Numbered from the stretch's first letter, positions 30,276-41,830 are shown. The stretch: 64,000 nt of DNA from Megaustenia siamemsis (GCA_032433765.1 JAVIAB010000073.1:59286565-59350564); one strand, 5' to 3'. Translations and numbers: made by a program. Notes: a model not told the origin generated them from the sequence alone.

Positions 30276-30598
30276 AAAGGTAAAGTACGAGACTTGAATC
30301 GGCGTCTTAGCACGCCAGTTTTCACCCATATGTGCTCGGTCGCCGATAAGTGTTCGGAGACTTCTGGATAGTGTCGCTTCAAGCATCGAAACTCACTATG
30401 GGAAGCGACATTCCTCACCTTCCCAGAGTACTACTATACTGGTACCCATTTCTGCCAGCAGCTGGGTCGACCGCTGGGGTATTTTTTTTTCCATCCATGA
30501 GTACAATTCACACTGCTCCCAGCGGGAATCAAACACAGGTTGTCCGAACGTCGGTAGCCCAGCCGGGTGGTTTTCACAACTAGGCTACCGAGGCCAAC
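30276..30598 (-). mobile_element. SINE-3, tRNA-derived, about 320 bp
   Basis: The minus strand begins GGCCTCGGTAGCCTAGTTGT (box A-like GGTAGCCTAGTTG) and has a box B-like GTTTGATTCCC about 45 bp later. A non-tRNA body and an AAAGTAAAGG-type 3' end follow. An internal A-run sits next to ATCCATGAGTA (as read on +), a block also seen in SINE-2 at about 39245. No clear TSD; only one copy here. Confidence 0.65.
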
Positions 30599-30619
30599 TA
30601 TAAAACACATACACTTACC

Positions 30620-30920
30620 GTATCCCTCCTTACGCCATACCTTGTCGTATCCTAGCTTATCATTTCCAACTTTATCGTATTCTACCTTATATCATACCCT
30701 ATCGTCTTCTAGCTTATCATTTTTTGCCTTTTCGTATCCTATCATATATCTTGCTTCATCATACTTACTTTGTCGTATTCTAGCCTATCTTATCTTATCT
30801 ACTTTATCAAAACCTTTTTTTTTATTATTTGCTATCATACAACCCTTTATCTTGTTATATCACACATTATCATATCTGATAACATCCACTTTCTTGCTTT
30901 CTTTCTTTTTTCTTTGTTTC
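30620..30920. repeat. Degenerate ~20-bp TATCGTATCCTAGCTTATC repeat
   Basis: Loosely repeated TTATCGTATYCTAGCTTATC-like motifs are present, strongly decayed. Confidence 0.6.
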
Positions 30921-30999
30921 TTTCTTATTTATTTATTTATTTTCTCTTGTACCCGTTTGGGTGTCAAGGAGATACGTTTTTTTCTCTCGCCCTTTTAGC

Positions 31000-31690
31000 G
31001 ACTTCATTCATTGTCATTGAGTTATTGCGTTATGTGTGGTTTATCTTCATTGAACTCCAAACATGTCCATATGTGCTCAGATCCCCTCCTCAGCAAGTCC
31101 CGCGGTGTCCAGCGACTGACGGCTTCAATTCTATGTTGTTTGAAAAGTCATTTTATGCGCCGACTAAGTCTCTCATTTCTTGATGTACCCATTTTACTCC
31201 CATCTCCTTCATATGAAGGGAAGACATGGTTGTCGACGTCATGTGCCCTTCCCGCATCTTGGAGAGGGCATTGATGACGTCTGCATGCTTCACTGGTTCA
31301 CCGCTTTAAATAACACCACAGTTAGCCAACCTGTCCGCTCTTTCTTTCATTTCCCCGTACTCCCGAATGCCCAGGGACGTCGATAAAGGTGATTTTGAGT
31401 ATCTTTGGCTTCTGTAATGACTCGACCTGCGTACAGAGCCCCACTCAACTTATCTTATCGTGCTCATCGAATCACTTAGTTGGTCACTGGTCACTGTCAT
31501 CACCTCCATCGTCATGCTATACGTGGTTGTGGCGTATGGACTGCAATTTTTTACTATTATGCCTGCAGAGCGTGCTGCAAATGCAAATGCATTCCATGGG
31601 TGCCCTATTCTGGATCCGTCTGTATAGATAACTGTATCTTCCTTGTCGGTGTTGTCTACAATCAGGGCATTGTATTCCGCAAACCTAGAC
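31000..31690 (-). mobile_element. LINE-F 3' part with RNase H domain
   Basis: The minus strand encodes an RNase H-like domain. It starts DTVIYTDGSRIGHPWNAFAF at about 31630, with DG of the first catalytic motif, followed by ARSAGIIVKNCSP. Near 31380 a broken frame reads FIDVPGHSGVRGNE and 'ADRLAN', the GH and GNE...AD signature of the domain's C-terminal part. The layout matches the sense copy at 54660-56010. RNase H is typical of Jockey, I and related LINE clades. Frames are interrupted. The 26-bp array abuts it at about 31680. Confidence 0.82.
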
Positions 31691-32205
31691 ACAGGCGACA
31701 AACCTCAAATCTAGACACAGGCGACAAACCTCAAACCCAGCCACAGGCGACAAACGTCAAATCTAGACACAGGCGACAAACCTCTAATCTATACACAGGC
31801 GACAAACCTCTAATCTATACACAGGCGACAAACCTCAAATCTAGACACAGGCGACAAATCTGAAACCTAGACACAGGCGACAAACGTCAAATCTAGACAC
31901 AGGCGACAAACCTCTAATCTATACACAGGCGACAAACCTCAAATCTAGATACAGGCGACAAATCTGAAACCTAGACACAGGCGACAAACCTCAGATCTAG
32001 ACACAGGCGACAAACCTCTAATCTATACACAGGCGACAAACCTCAAATCTAGACACATGCGACAAACCTCAAACCTAGACACAGGCGACAAACCTCAAAC
32101 CTAGACACATGCGACAAACCTCAAATCTATACACAGGCGACAAACCTCAAATCTAGACACAGGTGGCAAACCTCAAATCTTGACACAGGCGACAAACCTC
32201 TTAGT
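31680..32205. repeat. 26-bp minisatellite array
   Basis: About 20 units contain GACACAGGCGACAAACCTCA followed by AATCTA. Variants include CTCTAATCTATACAC and AATCTGAAACC. Confidence 0.95.
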
Positions 32206-33045
32206 AATTTTATTAACCTGGTTTATTCTTGTCAAGGTTGGTACAAATTGATAGGAAATTACTTGACTCTTTCAATTTTCAACCGCCTGGCGTTTCTTTA
32301 CGTGTTCAGCTTGACCATAGGACCACCATTACTTTGTCCCTCTCCCATAGCCAAAGGTATTAGATCTCACATGCGTTGAGGTTGAAACGATTCTTTCTTG
32401 ATATTATTTAATGTTTCTTATTCTATTTGAATGAAGGTTGAAGATGTATTTGATACCTTGATTATACCATCACAACAAGAACGTTGTGTGTCTTATATAT
32501 CAACAAAACGCGATTCTCCAATGATTCAATGCTTTGAAAACGTTTTTGAATATATTTGATGATCAATTTAATGATCTCAACGAACATCAACAAACATCGA
32601 ACGACAAACCGTCCCTTACTTCAATGTCGAATCCATTTAATGATGTACATATACAAATGAGCGAAACACTCTTTTATCAGTTCAAAGACGAACAACTGTC
32701 TATCAATTAACAAGAAGATCTATAATTCAATGAACATATTTCATTTCAAAGATCGTATCTAAGCAGGTTTCTCTACGTAATCAAACTCACTAATCTTTTC
32801 GAACAATCCCTGCCACCCATCAGCACTACTGGCAGCAAGAGTCGTGCACGTTAGACTTGTTCAACAATGATCATGGTCAGAATGTCGTTGAAACACGATC
32901 AATTCTTCTCAACAGTGAAGGCTGTTTGGCAGCAAGAGTCGTCCACGTTAGACTTCATCCAGACGATATCAATCTATCAGGCCCCTGGGCATCCGTACTA
33001 GCTGAATCACTGATGAACTGCTCCTTCCACTGCACTTCTCTGGCT
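32206..33045. other. Unassigned sequence with a ~30-bp duplication
   Basis: GGCAGCAAGAGTCGTGCACG and a following TTAGACTT occur at 32828 and, with one change, at 32928. Otherwise nothing recognised. A frame running from 32857 into the next array is not supported as a gene. Confidence 0.45.
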
Positions 33046-33047
33046 CA

Positions 33048-33328
33048 GCTGTCTCCACCCGTCAACTCACTCCCACCCGTCAACTCACTCCCACCCGTCA
33101 ACTCACTCCCACCCGTCAACTCACTCCCACCCGTCAACTCACTCCCACCCGTCAACTCACTCCCACCCGTCAACTCACTCCCACCCGTCAACTCACTCCC
33201 ACCCGTCAACTCACTCCCACCCGTCAACTCACTCCCACCCGTCAACTCATTCCCACCCGTCAACTCACTCCCATCCGTCAACTCACTCCCATCCGTCAAC
33301 TCACTCCCACCCGTCAACTCACTCCCAA
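33048..33328. repeat. 18-bp array (CTCCCACCCGTCAACTCA)
   Basis: About 15 near-identical units, with ATCCG for ACCCG in two. It is open in frame as (PPVNSL)n on + and (TGGSEL)n on -, an arithmetic effect of the 18-bp period. Confidence 0.96.
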
Positions 33329-33414
33329 CTTACTCAAATTTCTAACTGCCTTAAAAGCAACGTCATACTCTTCCTACGTCACTTTTCTCTCCCTGCGCAC
33401 TGCACTGCGCCAAT

Positions 33415-34340
33415 TCTGTCTCCACTTATTTTGGCGCGCAACAATTCTGTCTCCACTTATTTTGGCGCGCAACAATTCTGTCTCCACTTATTTTGGCGCG
33501 CAACAGTTCCGTCTCCACTTATTTTGACGCGCAACAATTCTGTCTCCACTTATTTTGGCGCGCAACAATTCTGTCTCCACTTATTTTGGCGCTCAACAAT
33601 TCTTTCTCCACTTATTTTGGCGCGCAACAATTCTGTCTCCACTTATTTTTTCGCGCAACAATTCTGTCTCCATTTATTTTGGCGCGCAACAATTCTGTCT
33701 CCACTTATTTTGGCGCGCAACAATTCTGTCTCCACTTATTTTGGCGCGCAACAATTCTGTCTCTTATTTTGGCGCGCAACTGTACTTTTGGCGCGCAACA
33801 ATTGTCTCCACTTATTTTGGCGCGCAACAATTCTGTCTCCATTTATTTTGCCGCACAACAATTCTGTCTCCACTTATTTTTGCGTGCAACAATTCTGTCT
33901 CCACTTATTTTGGCGCGCAACAATTCTGTCTCCACTTATTTTGGCGCGCAACAATTCTGTCTCCACTTATTTTGACGCGCAACAATTCTGTCTCCACTTA
34001 TTTTGGCGCGCAACAATTCCGTCTCCACTTATTTTGACGCACAACAATTCTGTCTCCACTTATTTTGGCGCGCAACAATTCTGTCTCCACTTATTTTGGC
34101 GCGCAACAATTCTGTCTCCACTTATTTTGGCGCGCAACAATTCTGTCTCCACTTATTTTTTCGCGCAACAATTCTGTCTCCACTTATTTTGACGCGCAAC
34201 AATTCTGTCTCCACTTATTTTGACGCACAACAATTCTGTCTCCACTTATTTTGGCGCGCAACAATTCTGTCTCCACTTATTTTGACGCGCAACAATTCTG
34301 TCTCCACTTATTTTGACGCACAACAATTCCGTCTCCTCAC
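33415..34340. repeat. 31-bp array with GGCGCGC in most units
   Basis: About 30 units contain AACAATTCTGTCTCCACTTA and TTTTGGCGCGC. Variants are TTTTGACGCGC, TTTTTTCGCGC and a few short units near 33760-33800. The sequence is locally CpG-dense. Three shifted forward frames are open because each unit moves the frame by one. They are not genes. Confidence 0.96.
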
Positions 34341-34345
34341 CTTTT

Positions 34346-35165
34346 TTGGTGCGAAATTTCCCGTCTACAAGGTAGGGTCAATGAAAAAACACAAACACGA
34401 TCATTCTAAATCAAGTTTAAATCTGCTACCTTCAGGTTGTTTAGCGATCACCTTATCTCATAACAAGTCCTCAAAGACTTCACGCTAAATCCTCTAAAAA
34501 TAGATATTTAGTTATCGCGCCGTTTTAAAGGAAAAGACGTTACTAGAGTTAAACCTGGAAAAATGTCGTGAAATGGCAAATGGTATCTCCGAGTGGCCTT
34601 ACTTTCCAAGCCTATTTTTAGATTCTCAGAAATTAAGTATTCTAATATCATATCTTGAAACGGAATCAACACGCTTTGTTATAATGATTTGAGTTGTTGA
34701 GTGCGATACACGAACTCGATAGCTCTTCAGCTATTTATAGGTAACAATACTTGCGTTTGTCTCCACTGAACCAGACATCACAGAGAGTTGATAATGGAGT
34801 GTTCAATACCGACGACCTATATTTGTCTTAGGAAATATCATTTGTTTTAATCGATGAATAGTGAAAAGTGCAGGAAGGATAAATTTGATATACGAGACAT
34901 TGCTGTTATAGTAGAGCAAGCGACTTCAAATATTGTTGTTATTTAATATATATCAATGTTGCTGCGCGATCTAATCTGGTTTGTTTTATTAATTCTGTTC
35001 ATATGTGTTCTGGATTGTCATCGAAGCTGCTGCTTTAAAGACGTTTAGAAAGGATGTGTTGCGAGAGTGTGTTGCTCTTGGATTTACACAAAAGTGTGGT
35101 GTAATATGTGATCTATAGGATTTGATATTTGGTTGTATGCAAACATTTTTTTTTTAAGTTATAAA
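34346..35165. other. Unassigned sequence
   Basis: No exon, repeat or element recognised. Confidence 0.35.
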
Positions 35166-35204
35166 CTCATCTGTTCATTTCTTCAAGAATTTGAAAACAT
35201 TTTT

Positions 35205-35420
35205 CTATCTGTCTGCCTGACTGTGTATGTGCGTGTGCGTGACCGTGCGCGTGTCTGTGTATGTGTGCGTCTGTGTCTGTGTCCACCCGCCGGCCCTGTA
35301 TGTCTGTCTGCCGCCCTGCATGTCTGCCCGCCTGTCTGTCTGTGTGTGTATGTCTGTGTGTGTCTGTCTGTCTCTTTTTCACTGAATATCTACCTATCAG
35401 TTTGCCTGTCTGCATATTTC

Positions 35421-35456
<36 letters not shown>
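35205..35456. repeat. TGTC/GTCTG-rich microsatellite ending in (TC)n
   Basis: Mixed GTGT and TGTCTG tracts lead into about 17 TC dinucleotides (35424-35456). Open frames on both strands are low complexity. Confidence 0.9.
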
Positions 35457-35458
<2 letters not shown>

Positions 35459-35497
35459 GTTTATGTCTATAATTTATATAATAGAAACACATTATTT

Positions 35498-35715
35498 GAT
35501 CCTTCCGGAGAGCGGGTGACCGAAAAGATAACTTGTCGGCCTTGAACCCAGGAGAAGGCGGGTTCGAATCCCGATAGGGTCAACATTTTATTCTATCGGG
35601 GATGAAATAAAAACTCAGACCCGATCACCTGGCGGCGACAGCACTGGATTAACGACCTTTATCCTCCGGTCCTACAATTCCCCCGCGGCAGATCCCAGAA
35701 TTGGGAAAATATCGC
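35498..35715 (+). mobile_element. tRNA-like head with tail, SINE-4 candidate
   Basis: 35498-35581 can be drawn as a tRNA-like unit. GATCCTT at the 5' end pairs at six of seven positions with TAGGGTC at the 3' end. There is a perfect T-arm CGGG-TTCGAAT-CCCG (35559-35573) and a long variable region. The sequence after it (to about 35715) is not tRNA. This fits a tRNA-derived SINE. A decayed class II tRNA gene is less likely because no clean anticodon arm is visible. Confidence 0.5.
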
Positions 35716-35916
35716 AAAGATAGCTTTTTTTTAATCCTTCCATCCATGCACCCGTCAGTTTTTCTTTCCGTCTCTCTATCCATCTGCCTATCATTCTGTC
35801 TGGTTGTCTGCCTGTCCGCCTGTCTGTCTTTACCCATTAAGATAAGTGTGCATCCCATGGCACGTCAGGGTTCACGACAACAAAATCGCGAATAGACTCG
35901 CTGACAGTGAAGTATT

Positions 35917-36166
35917 AAAAAACCCCCGACAATACAAGTGACGTATAGGGAATATGGTGTTAGTGACGATAAACTTTACAGACCTTCAGCACAACGATTT
36001 TTGGGGCAATGTGGTCGGTATTACGCCCGTGCCGCTTTACATTCCCAGAAAAAAAACTTCGGTACCCATTTAAGGCTGGGTGAACCCGGAAGCCGTCGAT
36101 TGGGATCAAACACCACCCCTTGTTCTTTATAGTCCAGTCCACTAACCACTGAGCTATCGCGGCTCC
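35917..36166 (-). mobile_element. SINE-T copy J, full length
   Basis: Box A complement CCACTGAGCTATCGCGGCTC at the right end and a 6-nt A-run at the left. The hairpin is degraded (ACAAGTGACGT). Box B carries substitutions (GGGATCAAACACC). No secure TSD. Confidence 0.9.
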
Positions 36167-36605
36167 CTACTCGCAGAGACTACTTGTACTGAATGCTTTC
36201 TGACTCTGAGCAAATACATCTCCATGTTAATTTCTTGAGATAGAAAGAAGAAGGTGGGTCAAGCAAGGATGTATTGAGAGACTGCCGCATTTGGGGATAC
36301 AAACAAGATGTTGTCTATTCAGCACGCTTTTAACAGAAGATGATGTGGCTATAATCAACACCTAACAGTAAAACATCAGTCTGAACACGGTTTCGAGAAA
36401 TGTTAAAACGGGTGTTGGAGCAGGTATGAGGATGCCTTGATTTCAATGACACTAAGTCCAAAGACATTTTTGTTTCATCATGTTGCTTTATAATGTTTTC
36501 TCGTTTTTGTGGACTACATGTTCAATTCGTGTACTTTAGTTCTGTAGAATATTTAATCTAATGTTTACTGCTCATATAATGATTCTCTTATTATTGTTCT
36601 TTTGA
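36167..36605. other. Unassigned sequence
   Basis: Nothing recognised. Confidence 0.35.
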
Positions 36606-36618
36606 TCAACTGCTTATA

Positions 36619-37365
36619 ATCATCATCATCATCAAGTACCGGGCCTGCTGGCGTATGTGATCATGTCTCTCCACAACTTTCAGTTATTTATCATTTATGT
36701 TGTTCACCTTCTGCCAAGCCATTCTCTTAAGCTGTCTTGTATTTTTTTCTCTTTGCTTTCCTCTATCTCTTTGTCCCTCAATTTTCCCAGTTGTTACAAT
36801 ATATTCCAGCTGTTCTCTTTTCATAACATGGCCAAAAATGATGATTGTTTCTTCCTAATATTGAAAATTAGCTCTCTTTTTGCTTTGGCCTTTTTCAGAA
36901 TGTTTTCATTACTCTTCTTAGCTGTCCATGGTATTCTCAATATTCTTCTGTAAAATCACCTTTCTACAGACTCCAGTGATGTTCTTGTCTGTTGTTCTAT
37001 TGTCCATGATTCACATCCATATGTTAAGACTGGCTCTACATAACATTTAAGAACTCTTTTCTTGTTTCTATTATCAAAAATGCATTGCATAGTATCTTCC
37101 TCATTTTTTGGAAAGCTGCTTTTGCCTGAGCCATTCTGCATCTCACCTCTTTTGTACATCTTCCGTCTGAGGTTAAGAAAGTTCCCAAATATTTAAATTC
37201 ATTTTCCTGTTTTAATATTGCTCCACTTGTCTTTATTTTGCACTGAGGTCATGTCTTTTTCTTTGTTGTTACCATTACTTTTGTCTTGTTTGCTATTAAG
37301 ACTGAGTCCTTTATTTTTGCTTTCTTTCACTATAATGTCTAACATTTCTAGTAAATCATTTTCAC
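36619..37365 (-). mobile_element. LINE-D 3' end, long copy with TSD
   Basis: From the TGATGATGATGA tail (36619) the minus strand extends back through LREWL, GHVMK, ETRTSLESV and 'KRVLKCYVEPVLTYGCESWT' to SFPKNEEDTMQ, DGRCTKEVRC-like text and KDSVLIANKTKVMV near 37310. The perfect 13-bp TSD is TCAACTGCTTATA at 36606-36618 and 37366-37378. 5'-truncated just after the RT domain. Confidence 0.92.
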
Positions 37366-37534
37366 TCAACTGCTTATAGCGCTATAGTAAGCGTTGCTTT
37401 CTGGACATGGCTAGTTATGTAGTTTGGGTGTTGTCATTTTCATTTTATTCAGTGACTATCTGATTATGTCATTCTACCTTTTCTTGTACCGTCCCTATGC
37501 TGTGTAGCCAATGTTTCCACGTGGTGCGCTAATT

Positions 37535-37825
37535 ACAAGGAAAGAGAGATCGCGGACTACACAGAGAGAATATACTAGATATCTTGTTGTTCTGACCACA
37601 TTATCCCAAAAATCATGTGCTGAAGGTCTGTAAAATTTATGGTCACTAATACCATATTCCCTATACGCCACTTGGCGTGACGGGGGTACTTTACTTTTTT
37701 TTACTACTATTTTGGTGTTCTGGAACTGTAAATAGACAATATCAGAATTAATACGATGTACTGGGGCAGAGAAGTCTGGGACATGATCGCCTACGCCAGT
37801 CGGCTTTGTCCATGATGATGTTAGT
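37535..37825 (+). mobile_element. LINE-E 3' end, split by SINE-T copy K
   Basis: The halves 37535-37594 and 37712-37825 align with the LINE-E end at 39930-40075. The left half has ACACAGAGAGAATATACTAG. The right half has ATCAGAATTAATACGATG and then 'GGGACATGATCGCCTACGCC'. It ends at an ATGATGATG tail. Too short for domain calls. Confidence 0.7.
37595..37711 (+). mobile_element. SINE-T copy K, 5'-truncated
   Basis: Only the 3' half is present: ACCACATTATCCC to hairpin ACGCCACTTGGCGT, then TACTTTAC plus 8 T. The flanks TTGTTGTTCTG (37584-37594) and TTGGTGTTCTG (37712-37722) match at 10 of 11. Insertion into LINE-E makes K younger than that element. Confidence 0.9.
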
Positions 37826-38423
37826 CCACATTGTTGGACTACATTCTGATCACGTTAACACCATATCATTTTCTGACGTTCGATGCAGATAAATGTTAGG
37901 ACGAAATATGAAAATGTCAAAACCTGCCTGTTTAGTGGCATTTCTCGTCTTTATAGAAAATTGGCAGAAGTTGGTTTTTGTCAATCTTCAGCAGTAATTG
38001 TCAGACGTTGTGTTGCTGAGCAGCATTTCTTAAAGTTGATGCTTCCATAATTGGAATGACTCATCCTTCAGCATGCTTGCTTTCTAAACATGCGTCCATT
38101 TAATCGTAAAAAATGTGTATATAAATTCCAAAAGAAAATACCTTGTTATATGCGTGACTCGTGTATATAAATGTTAATGGTTAGTCAAAGGTCCCGGTAT
38201 GTCCGCATACTAATTAAAATCCATAATTGCTCAACCGAACGTGCCAGTGGAATCATCCGAATGAATATCTTATCTCGTTGAAGGATCCAAACAAAGAAAG
38301 GCAGCTGCAGTCCCCATCATAGCAGCTACAGCACACGCCAGGTGACATAAGGCCCAGCGGCACCGAAAGTGAACGCAGCTGAATTGTCCTTCTCCGTATG
38401 ATATCGTCATTATGTATATTAAC

Positions 38424-38516
38424 ACCAAGCGTAAATAACTGCTTATTTGCGTAACTCGTATACATAAATACCAAGCGTAAATAACTATTTATATGCGTGA
38501 CTCATGTATATAAATA
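38424..38516. repeat. 47-bp tandem duplication
   Basis: ACCAAGCGTAAATAACT followed by GCGTRACTCRTRTA and CATAAAT is present twice. A related GCGTGACTCGTGTATATAA also lies at 38152. Confidence 0.8.
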
Positions 38517-38609
38517 GCAACAGCAGTTGTGTATACAAGTGCAAAAATAATGTATTTAATGTAAAACCAAGCTTATATAAATCAAACAAGCCATATACAT
38601 GCACATTCT

Positions 38610-38990
38610 TCCTCTATAATCACCCAGCGACTACTTCTCTTTACCGCCCGAATGTAAAAAAAAGACGTTATGTGGGTATAGATGCGTGTCGTGTTATTCA
38701 CAACAGGCTGTAATATTCACGCCTCTAGCTCTGACACATCCGTTTTCTGTAAGGCATTTTGAGTACCGGGTTTGCGTTTCTTCCTGATCTCCTTCCTAAG
38801 CTAGACTACTTAATATTTTACTAAGGATATTACAAAACGATGGAGTGGGATATTGGTAGTGCTGATTTAGCTAAACTGGCACAAGAATTAACAGTACTTG
38901 ATAGTTCTGACTTATACTTACAGATTCTGGAGCCAGCAGTAGTAGCGTCAAGTGTGTCGCTGACCTTGTCGCCCTTTTATGGATAGACGC
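38610..38990. repeat. Dispersed repeat, copy 3 of 3
   Basis: Shares 'GACACATCCG', 'ATTTTGAGTACCGGGTTTGC', 'AAGCTAGACTACTTA' and 'GTGTGTCGCTGACC' with the copies at 1-360 and 5225-5600, in the same order. Confidence 0.45.
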
Positions 38991-39080
38991 CTTTTCTGTG
39001 TACATATAAAGAGATGTTTACAAAATGAAAAAAAAATGTGTGTTTAGAATTGGTATAAGAATTGTATAGTCTATTGTTAT

Positions 39081-39347
39081 TTTTTTTTTTTTGTGCGTTC
39101 GCCAGCTTTCACCTCTGACGGAGACCCTAGAGACTAGGAACTGAATTTTGCGTGTTAATCCGTTTTTGCCTGGCAGCCGTGTGCACAGGGGTCACTCGCC
39201 GCACAGGCAGATAACTCTGACTTCGGAGGTACCTTTATTTTTTTCTATCCATGAGTAATTGACGTTTCAAGCCGGGCCTTGCTACTGAGACTAGGGGTGG
39301 TTGCCGCAGAGAGACATCATAAATAAAAATCCCAACTGATGCAGCCG
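39081..39347 (-). mobile_element. SINE-2, 5'-truncated copy
   Basis: The minus strand matches the full SINE-2 at 52946-53274 over its body: TTGGGATTTTTATT, CTCTGCGGCAACCACCCC, GCTTGAAACGTCA, GGATTAACACGCAAA and CAGTTCCTAGTC. It lacks the tRNA-like head and ends in a 12-nt A-run (T-run on +, 39081-39092). Confidence 0.9.
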
Positions 39348-39349
39348 AG

Positions 39350-39600
39350 ATTATGTTTTTAATTGCTCTCTTTCATTATCCAAGGTATCTAAATCGTTTT
39401 TCTGTAGCATTTTGTTTTGAATGAATTGATTGTTGTCCCTTGCTGTTAGCGAGATTGCCCATGATTCACAACAGTGTGTTTCTATCGGGAAATTACACGC
39501 CCACAGTAATTTTAATTTGACTGCCTTGCAAGTATTGTGCCTCATGTTTTCATAATGTTTCATTTGTGTGTTTCTATTACTATTCTTTTGATCTCATTCT
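39350..39600 (-). mobile_element. LINE post-RT fragment, unassigned
   Basis: The minus strand reads NTCKAVKLKLLWACNFPIET, CCESWAISLTARDNNQFIQN and KMLQKNDLD. 'CESWA' followed by 'I(Q/E)NKMLRK' is the typical post-RT region of RTE-like LINEs. One short open frame; the rest is degraded. Confidence 0.6.
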
Positions 39601-39924
39601 GACAGTCTCAATTGTTATTTCCTACAGATACTCATAGTTTCTTTGATACACATACAACCATAAGCATAGGACAACACTAAGTTCAAACTTTTCCCTGTTC
39701 ACATATGTAGATCTCTACTTGTGTGATCATTTCAAAAGTCGGGTTAGAAAATTATGTGATTTTTACTTTTTGAATTTAAACCGGACAGCGGCAAACAACC
39801 TTTCCCATTTTCATATGCCTAGTGTTTGCAAGTGTATAAAGGCAGGCGTGCATAATCTTGCAAATATACGCACTATTGAAATTAATGGTCTTAACATATA
39901 AATGGAAGTTAACATAAATGTTAA

Positions 39925-40075
39925 AAAAGACAAAGAGAGAAAATACTAGATAGCTTGGTGTTATGGCATGGAAAACAGTCAACAATAGAATTGATATGAT
40001 GCACGGTGGATAGAAGATTGTGGAAAGACATGATCGCCTAAGCCAACCGCTATGGCACATGATGATGAGCATGAA
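39925..40075 (+). mobile_element. LINE-E 3' end
   Basis: Related to LINE-D by the end signature 'GGAAAGACATGATCGCCTA' and the ATGATGATGA tail, but distinct in sequence. Second copy of the element split at 37535-37825. Confidence 0.7.
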
Positions 40076-40079
40076 CAAT

Positions 40080-40807
40080 GCCAGTGAAAAAGAAAAAAAT
40101 ATTTACATGAAAAGTAGTCCACACCCAAAAGACAACAAATAATTAACCTCCAGAGTCCAAAGATATAAACAAAGGTTGTGTTATTTATTTATTTATTTAC
40201 ACGTGACACCAGCAGAGAAGAATCATGGGCCGACAATTTCCTGGTGTCTACGAAAGAAACGACTCCTCCTCGCAAGAGATGTCACTTATCACAACTCTCT
40301 CGTGATTTACTTAACTCTTAGTGCACGAATCGTCTCTACATTAGACTGAGTTAAGTGATGCTTCATTTGCATAGAGTTCAATTAATATGACAATTGATAT
40401 AGATGTAGGTATCAGGAAGCAAATAATTAGCATCAAAGAGTGGCTTGGGTAGAAAAGAATGGGGCAGTGTTTGACAAGATATATGGAAATCTGAAAAGAT
40501 ATTAAAAAGAAACAGGTATAATGTGACAACTAGATATCTTCCATTTCAGATTGAAATATTCGATTAAAAATAAACCAAAATTAATAAACTCGATATTCTA
40601 AGGTCTGCAGCAAGAGACAGGCGGGGAAGGAGAGTTTCAATGGGTTAGCATAGAAGAGGCACTCCAAATGCTGTCATCCCGTTATATGTATGTTTTAAGC
40701 TTTATTTCACTCATTTTAAAATATTGAATCCCTCCTAACCTCCACCCCTAGAATCGATTTACCGTCCACCTGCTTTACAAACGAACCTTTCTCCGTCATC
40801 TAAAGGC
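40080..40807. other. Unassigned sequence
   Basis: A short ATTT tetramer run lies near 40180-40199. Otherwise nothing recognised. Confidence 0.35.
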
Positions 40808-40820
40808 TTTCATATACAAT

Positions 40821-41540
40821 CATCACCATCGAGTGCCATCTCCGCAACGAAGGTTGGCTACCATGGAGCGTCATTCTCCTCTGTCTCTTGCTTTGATGGT
40901 GCAGGTTGTCACAGGCTGACTTGTCCATCTTTTGATGTTACTCGTCTAAGTTAGTCTTGGTCTGCCACTTTTACCTTGTATTTTCCTCTCCAAGATTACT
41001 TTTAGTAGGCTGTTGTGTCTTTTGACATGGCCCAAAAATCGCATTTGTCTTGTTTGAATTGTGTTTAGTAGTTCTCTTTTCATTTTTAGTTGTTTTAAAA
41101 CTTCATCATTTGTTTTCTTTTCTTTCCTTCAAATTATACCTATTCTTCTATCAATTCACATTTCAAAGGCTTCAATTCTCTGTTCAGTTTTCTTGTCTAG
41201 TGTCCATGTTTCTGCACCGTATAGGAATATTGAGAAGATGTAACATTTTGCTATTCTTAGTTCTAGCCCTAGTGTTATTTGTTTTGATGTTAATATGTTT
41301 TTCATGGCATTAAAATTATTTTTTGCCATTCCTATTCTTTTGTTTATTCCAATTTTACATTTTCCATCACTGGTTATAGTATGTCCAAGGTAGCTGTAGT
41401 TCTAAACTGTCTACAGGTGTATTCCTTCAATTTTTATATCCACATGTGGGTTTTGAGTATTTTATTTGTTTATGATCATAGTTTTAGTCTTTTTGATATT
41501 CATATCTAGTCCATATTTTTTTGCTTGTCAGCTATTTGTT
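40821..41540 (-). mobile_element. RTE-A copy, 5'-truncated, with TSD
   Basis: The minus strand begins near 41540 with 'KKYGLDMNIKKTKTMII' text. It runs through 'YSYLGHTITSDGKCKIGINK' and GAETWTLD, then GHVKRHNSLLK, ending at LRCGDGTR and the short GATGATGATTG tail. The perfect 13-bp TSD TTTCATATACAAT is at 40808-40820 and 41541-41553. Multiple stops. Confidence 0.92.
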
Positions 41541-41553
41541 TTTCATATACAAT

Positions 41554-41830
41554 AAAAAATGAACATGAACGAGTCAAAATAAAGAGGTGTTTGAGTGTGT
41601 TAGTTGCCCACTCACTTTCATCTGCAAAAAAAAGAGCATAAACAAACAGAAATAGAGTCATTTAAACGTCATTAACCTCCCCCCCACCCCCACCCACACA
41701 CACTCGCTTTCATCAACAATAATGAGCATAGACAGACACAAATATAGAGACGTTAAATCGTCTCAATCCTCTACTCTTTCATTAACCATAAACGGTATAA
41801 ATTAACAGAAATAAAAAAAAGGTGATACCC
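41554..41830. repeat. Degenerate ~100-bp tandem repeat
   Basis: Three loose repeats share CACTCRCTTTCATC, AATGAGCATARACARACA and AATATAGAGACGTTAAA-like blocks. A C/CA-rich stretch lies at 41678-41702. Confidence 0.55.

Noticed and set aside
32857..33345. Frame with 60 unique residues followed by (PPVNSL)n, like a surface protein
   Set aside because: No signal peptide or splice context. The unique part contains a local duplication and the repeat part is open on both strands. Coding is not supported.
35498..35581. Functional class II tRNA gene
   Set aside because: The T-arm and acceptor-like pairing are good, but no clean anticodon arm is seen and non-tRNA sequence follows. Listed as a SINE head instead.
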